The notes under the pieces are model-generated. The model worked only from the letters and a program-made list of their open reading frames with translations, was not told the DNA's origin and did not search any database. This document shows, one piece after another, positions 1 to 5,619 of a DNA stretch of 5,619 bases; positions within the stretch are counted from its first letter, which is position 1, and each line of letters begins with the position of its first letter. The stretch lies in contig DCIW01000128.1 of assembly GCA_002317225.1 (NCBI GenBank), positions 1-5,619 on the forward strand, in the 5' to 3' direction. The position numbers and the translations under genes were made by a program. The DNA is from Prevotellaceae bacterium UBA1716 (lineage in GTDB: Bacteria > Bacteroidota > Bacteroidia > Bacteroidales > Bacteroidaceae).

Positions 1-15
1 GTTCACAAGTCTTAA

Positions 16-41
16 TGTTAAATATCACTTATTTTTTAACA
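16..41. repeat. Short AT-rich inverted repeat, 7-bp arms
   Basis: TGTTAAA at 16-22 is the exact reverse complement of TTTAACA at 35-41, with 12 bases between. It could be a weak protein-binding dyad or the tail of a terminator from a gene left of the window, but the arms are AT-rich and no run of T follows the right arm. In sequence this AT-rich, chance is a serious alternative. Confidence 0.25.
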
Positions 42-49
42 AACACGGC

Positions 50-68
50 GATATAACTTTGTTATATC
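50..68. promoter_or_regulatory. Perfect 8-bp inverted repeat over the -33 element, candidate operator
   Basis: GATATAAC (50-57) and GTTATATC (61-68) are exact reverse complements separated by TTT. The proposed -33 element TTTG (58-61) lies in the spacer and the first base of the right arm, so a dimeric regulator bound here would occlude RNA polymerase. The symmetry is seen directly; the operator role is inferred from its position. The arms are AT-rich, and no regulator gene stands beside it in the window. Confidence 0.45.
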
Positions 69-88
69 ATTGTTTTGTCGTACCTTTG
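58..88 (+). promoter_or_regulatory. Bacteroidetes-type sigma-ABfr promoter for the glycosyltransferase gene
   Basis: TTTG at 58-61 and TACCTTTG at 81-88 match the -33 and -7 (TAnnTTTG) elements known for the primary sigma factor of Bacteroidetes, with the expected 19-bp spacing. Transcription would begin near 95, leaving an A/T-rich leader of about 33 bases before the ATG at 129. No Shine-Dalgarno sequence is seen, which is normal in this phylum. It is the only convincing promoter match I found in the window. Confidence 0.7.
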
Positions 89-128
89 CAAGAAATAATA
101 CACCTTTTTAATAAAAAGTAAGCAAAGT

Positions 129-1088
129 ATGGACATTTCGGTCATTATACCACTATACAACGAAGATGAATCGTTGGCAGAACTTCACGCTTGGATTAAG
201 CGTGTGATGGACGAGCATAAGTTCACTTACGAAGTGATTTTCGTAAACGACGGTTCGACAGACAATTCTTGGAAAGTAATAGAAGAACTCGCGGGCAAGT
301 TCCCTGAGGTTCACGGCATAAAGTTCCGCCGCAACTACGGTAAGAGTCCTGCACTCTACTGCGGTTTCGACATGGCACAAGGCGATGTAGTCATCACGAT
401 GGATGCAGACCTTCAGGACAGTCCTGACGAAATCCCAGAACTCTACCGTATGATTATGGAAGACGACTACGACCTCGTAAGCGGATTCAAGATGAACCGT
501 AAGCAGGGCGACCCTCTTTCGAAGACTATCCCAACAAAACTTTTCAACGCAACAGCACGTGCCGTTTCGGGAATCAAGAACTTGCACGACTTCAACTGCG
601 GCCTCAAGGCTTACAAGAACGAAGTGGTGAAGAACATCGAGGTTTATGGCGAAATGCACCGCTACATCCCTTATCTTGCAAAGAATGCAGGTTTTGACAA
701 GATTGGCGAAAAGCCAGTTCATCATCAGAAGCGTCAGCATGGTGTGAGCAAGTTTATGGGTTGGAACCGTTTCGTGAATGGATACCTTGATTTGTTGAGC
801 CTTTGGTTTATCGACAGCTTTGGACTCAAGCCAATGCACATCTTCGGTTTCATCGGCACACTCGTGTTTATGATTGGTTTCATCGCAGTAGTTTGCGTAG
901 GTGGCATCAAACTTTGGCACCTCAACACAGGCACTCCTGCCCCACTCGTAACCGACACTCCTTACTTCTATATCGCACTCACAATGATGATTATCGGTAC
1001 ACAGCTGTTCATCACTGGCTTCTTGGGCGATATGATTAGCCGCAACTCTCAGGAAAGAAATAAGTATCAGATTAGTAAGACGATTTGA
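129..1088 (+). CDS. Family 2 glycosyltransferase, polyprenyl-phosphate (DPM1/GtrB-like) type, membrane-anchored
   Basis: This 319-residue protein probably moves a sugar from a nucleotide donor to an undecaprenyl-phosphate carrier at the inner face of the cytoplasmic membrane, feeding surface glycan assembly. The N-terminal GT-A fold is clear: SVIIPLYNE near residue 4, the nucleotide-binding VNDGSTD at 39-45, and the metal-binding DAD at 92-94 followed by LQDSP. Further conserved family segments are DFNCGLKAY at 154-162, EMHRYIPYL at 175-183 and HGVSKF at 204-209. Two hydrophobic helices follow, about 236-260 and 278-300, with a short basic tail. Two C-terminal helices are typical of bacterial GtrB/YkcC-type enzymes. 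The ATG at 129 gives a complete family N-terminus and lies about 33 bases after the predicted transcription start. No acceptor-pathway gene is adjacent, so the sugar and the final glycan cannot be named. The family call is firm; the specific substrate is unknown. Confidence 0.93.
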   Translation: MDISVIIPLYNEDESLAELHAWIKRVMDEHKFTYEVIFVNDGSTDNSWKVIEELAGKFPEVHGIKFRRNYGKSPALYCGFDMAQGDVVITMDADLQDSPDEIPELYRMIMEDDYDLVSGFKMNRKQGDPLSKTIPTKLFNATARAVSGIKNLHDFNCGLKAYKNEVVKNIEVYGEMHRYIPYLAKNAGFDKIGEKPVHHQKRQHGVSKFMGWNRFVNGYLDLLSLWFIDSFGLKPMHIFGFIGTLVFMIGFIAVVCVGGIKLWHLNTGTPAPLVTDTPYFYIALTMMIIGTQLFITGFLGDMISRNSQERNKYQISKTI

Positions 1089-1144
1089 GAGGTTAGAGGT
1101 TAGAGATTAGAGGTTAGAGGTTAGAGTTGAAAGTTGAAAGTTGG
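1089..1144 (+). repeat. Heptamer tandem array (GAGGTTA grading into AAGTTGA), free of C
   Basis: Eight consecutive 7-base units start at the first base after the glycosyltransferase stop. They read GAGGTTA, GAGGTTA, GAGATTA, GAGGTTA, GAGGTTA, GAGTTGA, AAGTTGA, AAGTTGG. The strand shown has no C in the whole 56 bases, so a transcript of it could hardly fold on itself. It fills the first part of the 98-base gap before the lipoprotein start. Such arrays change copy number by strand slippage. I have the impression that similar heptamer arrays recur between genes in Prevotella and Bacteroides, but cannot confirm that here. Confidence 0.85.
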
Positions 1145-1168
1145 ACAATTGAAATTATAAGCTTTCAA
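1134..1168 (+). other. Possible leader hairpin before the lipoprotein start
   Basis: Bases 1134-1142 can pair with 1160-1168 (TTGAAAG against CTTTCAA, then one G-U and one A-U pair), a stem of nine pairs with a 17-base loop. The left arm is made from the last heptamer units. The right arm ends 18 bases before the TTG start at 1187, so the stem might affect translation initiation. It is A/U-rich and weak, and no U-run follows, so it is not an intrinsic terminator. Confidence 0.25.
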
Positions 1169-1186
1169 AGACATAGAAGAACAACA

Positions 1187-1777
1187 TTGAAGAAGACAAT
1201 ATACATATTACTAACGTTGGCAGCATTGGCCAGTTGCTATTCCAACAACTGTCCAGTGGACAATATGGTGACTTGTAATTATTACTTTTACAATAGTGAA
1301 GGTACATCAATAAGTTACGCTCCTGCCATCACTGTGTCTGCCATCCTTCCGGGCGGAAGGAATGTGTACGTGTATCGAAAAATAGGTGAGGAAACTGTTA
1401 CTGCCGATAAACGTATGCAGGAACTCATCGACTTTGGATACTCGGAAACCATCCGTTACCAACGCAACGACACAATTCTCATCAATAAGGCGAGCGGAAA
1501 GCAGTATCTGGAGGTGCCCATGAGCTATTTCAATCCTGCAGACACATTGCTCTTCACCTACTCCAACATCTCCAATCCCGACACGGTTTATGTGGAGCAC
1601 GACAACTTTTCGCACGTAGACCTTCCCGAATGTGGTTCGTTCAGCTACCACTACATCAAGTCTATACGAGCCACAGACAACGCTATCGACCATATTGAGA
1701 TAGTCAATCCTACCGTAAATTATGACAAAGCAGAGAATATCAAGATATACTTCTATGATGTGGAATCAGACGAATAG
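1187..1777 (+). CDS. Small lipoprotein, DUF6452-like, TTG start
   Basis: Read from the TTG at 1187, this is a 196-residue lipoprotein. Its signal sequence has lysines at 2-3, a hydrophobic core and a lipobox LASC with the acylated cysteine at 17, so it should be exported and lipid-anchored. The acidic surface-export signal typical after the cysteine of Bacteroidetes surface lipoproteins is not obvious (YSNN follows), which favours a periplasm-facing position. The mature part has cysteines at 22, 30 and 149 and looks beta-rich. The segments PMSYFNPADTLLF (111-123), VYVEH (134-138) and VNYDKAENIKIYF (177-189) resemble what I remember of the uncharacterised Bacteroidales family DUF6452; that name is from memory. 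An in-frame TTG at 1127 would add 20 residues before the signal peptide and start inside the repeat array, so I reject it. No in-frame ATG precedes the signal sequence. Function unknown. Confidence 0.8.
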   Translation: MKKTIYILLTLAALASCYSNNCPVDNMVTCNYYFYNSEGTSISYAPAITVSAILPGGRNVYVYRKIGEETVTADKRMQELIDFGYSETIRYQRNDTILINKASGKQYLEVPMSYFNPADTLLFTYSNISNPDTVYVEHDNFSHVDLPECGSFSYHYIKSIRATDNAIDHIEIVNPTVNYDKAENIKIYFYDVESDE

Positions 1778-2672
1778 GACAAGTCGGATCATGGCACTCC
1801 TGCTTTGCTTCTTCGTGTTTGCGGCTAATATGTCGGCACAAGAGGCAAACGATTCGTTGGCCCTAATCAACGACTCATTGGCCATCAAGGATGCCGAGGC
1901 AGACTCTCTCCGTCAGGTGGAAAAGGAGGCGGAATACGAGATTGGAGGCAAGATAAAGCCATCGAAATATATCCCAACCGAAGAGGACATGAAGCAAACC
2001 TTCTTCCAAGGTTTCACCGTATCTACCGACCTTCTCAATATGGGTTTGTATTTCTTTTCGAGTTACGGAAATATTGACGCATCGCTCCGCCTGAATCTCC
2101 TCAACACTTACTTCCCCGTAGTGGAATTGGGAGTTGGCAAATGCGACAAGACCGACTTCAACACCAAAATCAGATTCAAGACCGACGCACCTTTCCTCAA
2201 GTTGGGTGCCCCATACTTAAAGGTCGGTGTTGACTACAATTTGCTCAAGAACAAATGGCAGACCAACAAACTGCTCATCGGCTTACGTTACGGCATCACC
2301 AACTACAAATGCAGCATCGAAGGCCCCGACCAGACCGACCCTATCTGGAAGACTACCGGTCCGCTCGAGGTGAACAGCGTCAGTGCAACAAGTCATTATG
2401 CAGAAGTCGTGTTTGGTTGCCAAGTGAAGATCTGGTCATTCATCCACATGGGTTGGACTGCAAGATACAAGATGGAAATCCATACAACCAAGAACCTCTA
2501 TTCGCATCCATACTACATCCCTGGTTACGGAACCACAGTCAACGGTTCGTATTGGGGAGCGACATACAATATCTGCTTCGACCTGAACTGGGGCAAAAAG
2601 AAACCTTCGGTAAAACAGGTTGTGGAGAATGCAATAGAAGACATAAAGCAGAATCCTAACGAAAAGAAATAA
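1755..2672 (+). CDS. Exported envelope protein, DUF6048-like
   Basis: This 305-residue protein has a signal peptide: an arginine-bearing start, the hydrophobic stretch MALLLCFFVFAA near 13-24, and a likely signal peptidase I site after NMSA at about 28. A low-complexity acidic linker follows, containing a doubled heptapeptide (NDSLALI, NDSLAIK; coded by 1848-1868 and 1869-1889, 15 of 21 bases identical). From about residue 84 it resembles the uncharacterised Bacteroidales family DUF6048 as I remember it: PVVELGVGK (121-129), LLIGLRYG (173-180), MGWTARYKM (232-240) and YYIPGYG (253-259). The alternating strands ending in aromatic residues suggest a small outer-membrane beta-barrel-like fold. 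The start is uncertain. ATG at 1755 or 1758 gives a positively charged signal peptide and overlaps the lipoprotein gene by about 20 bases; ATG at 1791 would remove those charges; ATG at 1722 adds 11 unneeded residues. The overlap suggests co-expression with the lipoprotein. Confidence 0.8.
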   Translation: MMWNQTNRTSRIMALLLCFFVFAANMSAQEANDSLALINDSLAIKDAEADSLRQVEKEAEYEIGGKIKPSKYIPTEEDMKQTFFQGFTVSTDLLNMGLYFFSSYGNIDASLRLNLLNTYFPVVELGVGKCDKTDFNTKIRFKTDAPFLKLGAPYLKVGVDYNLLKNKWQTNKLLIGLRYGITNYKCSIEGPDQTDPIWKTTGPLEVNSVSATSHYAEVVFGCQVKIWSFIHMGWTARYKMEIHTTKNLYSHPYYIPGYGTTVNGSYWGATYNICFDLNWGKKKPSVKQVVENAIEDIKQNPNEKK

Positions 2673-2699
2673 TAAAGAATAATTAAACAATCATATATC

Positions 2700-3800
2700 A
2701 TGTCAAGACTTTTCAAAAAACTCAACGAATCATACGACGAGCCAGCAAAGGCCCATCCAATACGTTGGTGGCACTGTGTCCTTCTCTTAGGACTCATTGC
2801 CGGTACAATATACATCGTTCGTGGCAACAACGGCCAAAACTCCCAGACTACAAGTTCGGGATGGACACAGAAAAACTTGCAGAAGAGCGAAGGAGCCGTA
2901 TTCGGAACCTTCTACCACATCACCTATCAGTCGGACAAGGCACTCGACGAAGGCATCAAGGATGCACTCGACAAGGTGAACCAGTCGCTCTCCATGTTTG
3001 AAAAGACATCTACCATCTCCAACATCAACAACAACACATCCATGGACACAGATCCGATGTTTGTCAGTGTGTTCAATCTTTCCAAGCAAATCTCTGCAGA
3101 GACAGATGGCGCATTCGACATTACGGTTGCCCCACTCGTCAATCTCTGGGGCTTCGGTTTCAAGAATATGGAGAATGTGAACGACGCCACTATCGACAGC
3201 CTTCTGCAGTATGTGGGCATCGATGGTGTCGAACTCGTTGACGGCAAGATCGTGAAGCAGCACCCAGAAACCATGCTCGACTGCTCTGCCATCGCAAAGG
3301 GTTATGGAGTGGATGCTGTAGGCGAATATCTCGAATCAGAAGGCGTGAAGCAGTATATGGTCGAGATTGGCGGCGAAGTGCGTGTCCGTGGTTTCAATCC
3401 AAGAGGCGACAAATGGTCCATCGGCATTACACGTCCCGACGACGACTCCACCTGCACACAGAACGACATCGAGGAGGTGCTGCAAGTTACCGACCTCGCA
3501 ATGGCAACATCAGGCAACTATCGCAACTTCTACATGAAGGGAGGAAAGAAATATGCCCACACCATCGACCCTCGTACCGGTCGCCCAGTGCAGCATAATA
3601 TCCTCTCGTCCACAGTTCTCGCAACCGACTGTGCCACAGCCGATGCCTATGCCACATCGTTCATGGTACTCGGACTCGAAGGTGCCAAGAAGGTGCTTGC
3701 AAAGCATACTGAGTTGATGGCATTCTTCGTGTATAACGACAAGGACGGAAACACGCAGGAATGGTATTCGCCAAAACTGAAAGAGTTGATAAGGAAATGA
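2700..3800 (+). CDS. apbE: FAD:protein FMN transferase (ApbE), membrane-anchored
   Basis: ApbE uses FAD and Mg2+ to attach FMN covalently to a threonine or serine in partner proteins such as NqrB, NqrC, RnfD and RnfG, maturing electron-transport complexes on the outer side of the cytoplasmic membrane. The 366-residue product shows the family motifs in order: LSMFEKTSTISNIN (97-110), TDGAFDITVAPL (135-146) then NLWGFG, LDCSAIAKGYGVD (193-205), VEIGGEVRVRG (221-231), ATSGNYRNFY (269-278), YAHTIDPRTGRPV (285-297) and ATADAYATSFMVLG (312-325). D315 and T319 have the spacing of the Mg2+-binding Asp/Thr pair. The N-terminus is about 24 residues with several basic side chains, then one membrane helix (about 25-40). 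No lipobox cysteine follows, so it is a tethered form rather than the common lipoprotein form. The gap from the previous gene is 27 A/T-rich bases. No flavoprotein target gene is in the window. Confidence 0.95.
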   Translation: MSRLFKKLNESYDEPAKAHPIRWWHCVLLLGLIAGTIYIVRGNNGQNSQTTSSGWTQKNLQKSEGAVFGTFYHITYQSDKALDEGIKDALDKVNQSLSMFEKTSTISNINNNTSMDTDPMFVSVFNLSKQISAETDGAFDITVAPLVNLWGFGFKNMENVNDATIDSLLQYVGIDGVELVDGKIVKQHPETMLDCSAIAKGYGVDAVGEYLESEGVKQYMVEIGGEVRVRGFNPRGDKWSIGITRPDDDSTCTQNDIEEVLQVTDLAMATSGNYRNFYMKGGKKYAHTIDPRTGRPVQHNILSSTVLATDCATADAYATSFMVLGLEGAKKVLAKHTELMAFFVYNDKDGNTQEWYSPKLKELIRK

Positions 3801-3837
3801 ATTCTAATTAAAAATTCATAATTCATAATTCAAAATT
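3801..3837 (+). repeat. A/T-rich heptamer array (ATTCATA) filling the apbE-regulator gap
   Basis: The 37 bases between the apbE stop and the regulator ATG are built of units that each begin ATT: ATTCTA, ATTAAAA, ATTCATA, ATTCATA, ATTCAAA, then ATT running into the ATG. All spacings are 7 bases except the first unit, which is 6. The array begins at the first base after the stop codon and ends at the start codon. It provides the unstructured A/T-rich leader that Bacteroidetes ribosomes tolerate. No TAnnTTTG promoter element is seen in it. Confidence 0.65.
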
Positions 3838-4500
3838 ATGGAGTTAACAATGTTTCAACGATTGCAGGAATTGCCACTATTCCAAGGTCTGAATATGGAG
3901 GACATGAATGAGATAGTGGCAAAGGTGCGCCTTGATTTCCAGCAGCAACCCGAAGAGGAAACTATCGCCTTGCAGACCAACTATTGCAAGAAACTGGTGT
4001 TTGTGCTGAAAGGAACCGTCAGAGTGGAATATATCGACCCTGACAACCGTTTCCGACTGAGCGAATACATCGAGGCACCACAGGTTCTCGAGCCTCAGAG
4101 CCTCTTCGGAATGAGCCAGAAGTATCGTCGCACATACATCTGCCAAACGGTTTGCCAAACATTGACCATCGACCGCAGCCAGTTCCTCTCCGTAATGATG
4201 AACTACCCCATCGTAAAGACGAACATGCTCAATCTCATCTGCAACAAGCTCCAACGCTTTGAGCAGAAACTCATGAACGTCTCGCATGAGAATGCAGACA
4301 CCAAGTTCCGCCAGTTGCTCAAGAACTACTCCATCAACCCACGCGGAAAGAAGCAAATCTATGCCACGATGGACTCCCTTGCAGATATGTTCTGCGAAAC
4401 CCGCCTCAACGTCTCCAAGATGTTGAAGACACTCAATGACGAAGGGCTCATCACCCAAGAACGAAAAGCAATCACAGTTTTAGACTTAGAAAAATTATGA
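3838..4500 (+). CDS. Crp/Fnr-family transcriptional regulator
   Basis: This 220-residue protein has the two-domain Crp/Fnr layout: an N-terminal cyclic-nucleotide-binding-like beta-barrel (about 13-118, with LVFVLKGTVRVEYID at 53-67), a long dimerisation helix (about 125-148), and a C-terminal winged helix-turn-helix. In the latter, LADMFCETRLNVSKMLKTL (181-199) carries the recognition helix and LITQERKAITVLD the wing. It should bind DNA as a dimer. The ligand is unclear. The glycine-glutamate pair of the phosphate-binding cassette is absent; E85 and R97/R98-T99 may be remnants with altered spacing. There is no N-terminal cysteine cluster like that of oxygen-sensing Fnr. The start could also be the ATG at 3850, four codons in; 3838 is chosen because it directly follows the A/T-rich leader. 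Its stop overlaps the next start codon (ATGA), so it is probably co-translated with the peptidase. Confidence 0.9.
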   Translation: MELTMFQRLQELPLFQGLNMEDMNEIVAKVRLDFQQQPEEETIALQTNYCKKLVFVLKGTVRVEYIDPDNRFRLSEYIEAPQVLEPQSLFGMSQKYRRTYICQTVCQTLTIDRSQFLSVMMNYPIVKTNMLNLICNKLQRFEQKLMNVSHENADTKFRQLLKNYSINPRGKKQIYATMDSLADMFCETRLNVSKMLKTLNDEGLITQERKAITVLDLEKL

Positions 4501-5619
4501 ATCCATTTTTTCAAAAATACAACACGCCCCACTCCACCGCTCCATTCGACCTCATCAAGTTCGAACATTACGAACCAGCCCTCATGAAAGGTATCGAAGA
4601 GGAGGATGCAGAGATTGAGGCAATCGTGAAGAATACCAAGATGCCAACCTTCGAGAACACTATCGAGGCTCTCGAAAAGACTGGCAAATTGCTTGGTCGT
4701 GTAGAGGAGATTTTCTTCAATATGCTCAGTGCAGAGACAAGCGACGAGATGGACGAACTCGCACAGAAGATGTCGCCAATCCTCTCTGAGCACAGCAACA
4801 ACATATCCCTCAACCCAGAACTCTTCGAACGCATCAAGGTGGTGTACGAAGAAGAGAAGGCACGTGGATTTGCCAATCTCAATGCGGAGCAGAAGAAGCT
4901 TCTCTGCGACACTTACGACAGTTTCGTTCGCAATGGTGCCAACCTTCCTGATGATAAGAAGGAGCAGCTCCGCAAGGTGTCGTCCGAACTTGGAGTACTC
5001 TCGCTACAGTTCTCGCAGAACAAGCTCAAGGACACTAATGCCTACAAGCTTCACATCACCGACATCAACGAAATACAGGGGCTGCCAGAAAGTGCTCTCG
5101 ACCTTGCAAAAGATACTGCGAAGGAAGAGGGCAAGGAAGGTTATGTATTCACGCTCCAGGCACCATCATACGGTCCGTTCCTCACATATTGTGCCAATCG
5201 CGAACTCCGTCGTCAGATGTGGACAGCATACAACACGATGTGTACGCAGGGCGAAAACAGCAACCTCGAAATCGTGAAGAAGATTGTCAATCTCCATCGC
5301 GAACTTGCACAGATTCTTGGTTACAAGACTTACGCCGATTATGTTCTCGTTCATCGTATGGCAGAAAAGGCGGAAAATGTCTACAACCTCCTCAACAACC
5401 TTATCGATGCCTACATGCCTACTGCCAAGAAGGAAGTGGCGGACATTGAGAAGATGGCGAAGGAAGTGGAAGGCGACGACTTCGAAATGATGCCTTGGGA
5501 CTTCGGTTATTATGCCAACAAGCTCAAGGAACAGAAATACAACATCAACTCTGAGATGTTCCGTCCTTACCTCGAACTCTCGAAGGTGAAGGCGGGAGTC
5601 TTCGGACTTGCATCGCGCC
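4497..5619 (+). CDS. dcp: M3 family metallopeptidase (peptidyl-dipeptidase Dcp-like), N-terminal part, cut by window edge
   Basis: Reading from the ATG at 4497 gives 374 residues without a stop, running off the right edge; full-length Dcp/oligopeptidase A-type enzymes are about 680-700 residues. It starts MNPFFQKYNTP, then PFDLIKFEHYEPAL (17-30), PTFENTIEALE (50-60), SAETSDEMDELAQKMSP (78-94), FVRNGANL (143-150), LSLQFSQNKL (168-177), GYKTYADYVL (275-284) and MMPWDFGYYANKL (331-343). All fit the helical N-terminal half of M3 peptidases. The zinc-binding HExxH lies further on and is not visible, so activity cannot be judged. There is no signal peptide, so the enzyme should be cytoplasmic, trimming oligopeptides for amino-acid recycling. 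Dcp (dipeptide release) versus oligopeptidase A is not settled by this half. The start codon overlaps the regulator's TGA as ATGA, an arrangement that favours translational coupling. Confidence 0.92.
   Translation, partial: MNPFFQKYNTPHSTAPFDLIKFEHYEPALMKGIEEEDAEIEAIVKNTKMPTFENTIEALEKTGKLLGRVEEIFFNMLSAETSDEMDELAQKMSPILSEHSNNISLNPELFERIKVVYEEEKARGFANLNAEQKKLLCDTYDSFVRNGANLPDDKKEQLRKVSSELGVLSLQFSQNKLKDTNAYKLHITDINEIQGLPESALDLAKDTAKEEGKEGYVFTLQAPSYGPFLTYCANRELRRQMWTAYNTMCTQGENSNLEIVKKIVNLHRELAQILGYKTYADYVLVHRMAEKAENVYNLLNNLIDAYMPTAKKEVADIEKMAKEVEGDDFEMMPWDFGYYANKLKEQKYNINSEMFRPYLELSKVKAGVFGLASR

Noticed and set aside
153..920. 255-codon open frame on the minus strand opposite the glycosyltransferase gene
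   Set aside because: It lies almost wholly inside a gene with strong family motifs. Its translation is rich in Val, His and Cys without any recognisable motif, as expected from the complement of a C-ending-codon gene.
1089..1144. CRISPR array or direct-repeat attachment site
   Set aside because: The units are 7 bases long with no spacers, no integrase or cas gene is present, and simple tandem expansion explains the pattern.
1134..1168. Intrinsic terminator after the glycosyltransferase gene
   Set aside because: The stem is A/U-rich with a long loop and no U-run follows.
1127..1186. Upstream TTG start for the lipoprotein
   Set aside because: It begins within the heptamer array and adds 20 residues before an otherwise standard lipoprotein signal sequence.
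1848..1889. 21-bp direct repeat as a recombination or transposition scar
   Set aside because: The copies are in frame, only 15 of 21 bases agree, and they encode a low-complexity linker; an old in-frame duplication or chance fits better.
3877..4458. 193-codon open frame on the minus strand opposite the Crp/Fnr gene
   Set aside because: It is the shadow of a well-supported regulator gene, with no domain pattern or leader of its own.
4729..5277. 182-codon + strand open frame inside the peptidase region
   Set aside because: The frame starting at 4497 gives a clear M3 peptidase across the same bases; this one is Ser/Arg-rich without motifs.
1..5619. A new defence, secretion or mobile system
   Set aside because: The genes are housekeeping or core-type families (glycosyltransferase, ApbE, Crp/Fnr, M3 peptidase) plus one envelope pair. 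There is no nuclease, transposase, integrase, toxin-antitoxin pair or reverse transcriptase motif.

Overview
The window looks like a chromosomal segment of a Bacteroidales bacterium, most likely Prevotella/Segatella. Three things point there: a Bacteroidetes-type promoter (TTTG, 19 bp, TAnnTTTG) before the first gene; A-rich leaders without Shine-Dalgarno sequences; and two neighbouring genes of types I know only from Bacteroidales (DUF6452-like lipoprotein, DUF6048-like envelope protein). The genus is an inference from protein resemblance and moderate GC with many C-ending codons. No search was run.

Layout, all on the + strand. Bases 1-128 are a regulatory region with a promoter and a perfect inverted repeat over its -33 element. 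Bases 129-1088 encode a membrane-anchored family 2 glycosyltransferase of the polyprenyl-phosphate (DPM1/GtrB-like) type. A C-free heptamer tandem array (1089-1144) and a short possible hairpin follow. A tightly packed set then runs to the right edge: a small lipoprotein starting at a TTG (1187-1777), an exported DUF6048-like protein overlapping it (1755-2672), a membrane-anchored ApbE flavin transferase (2700-3800), a second heptamer array (3801-3837), a Crp/Fnr-family regulator (3838-4500), and the N-terminal half of an M3 metallopeptidase (4497 to the edge) whose start codon overlaps the regulator's stop as ATGA.

How they fit together: the glycosyltransferase probably loads a sugar on an undecaprenyl carrier for surface glycans. 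The lipoprotein/DUF6048 pair sits in the envelope with no known role. ApbE covalently flavinylates electron-transport subunits (Nqr/Rnf) outside the membrane. The regulator and the cytoplasmic oligopeptidase look translationally coupled. Spacing suggests one transcript from 1187 onward, possibly with read-through from the glycosyltransferase; no internal promoter or terminator was convincing.

I see no defence system, mobile element, CRISPR array, RNA gene or novel multi-gene machine. The parts worth a second look are the two heptamer arrays that begin flush with stop codons, the promoter dyad, the TTG start, and the uncharacterised envelope pair.
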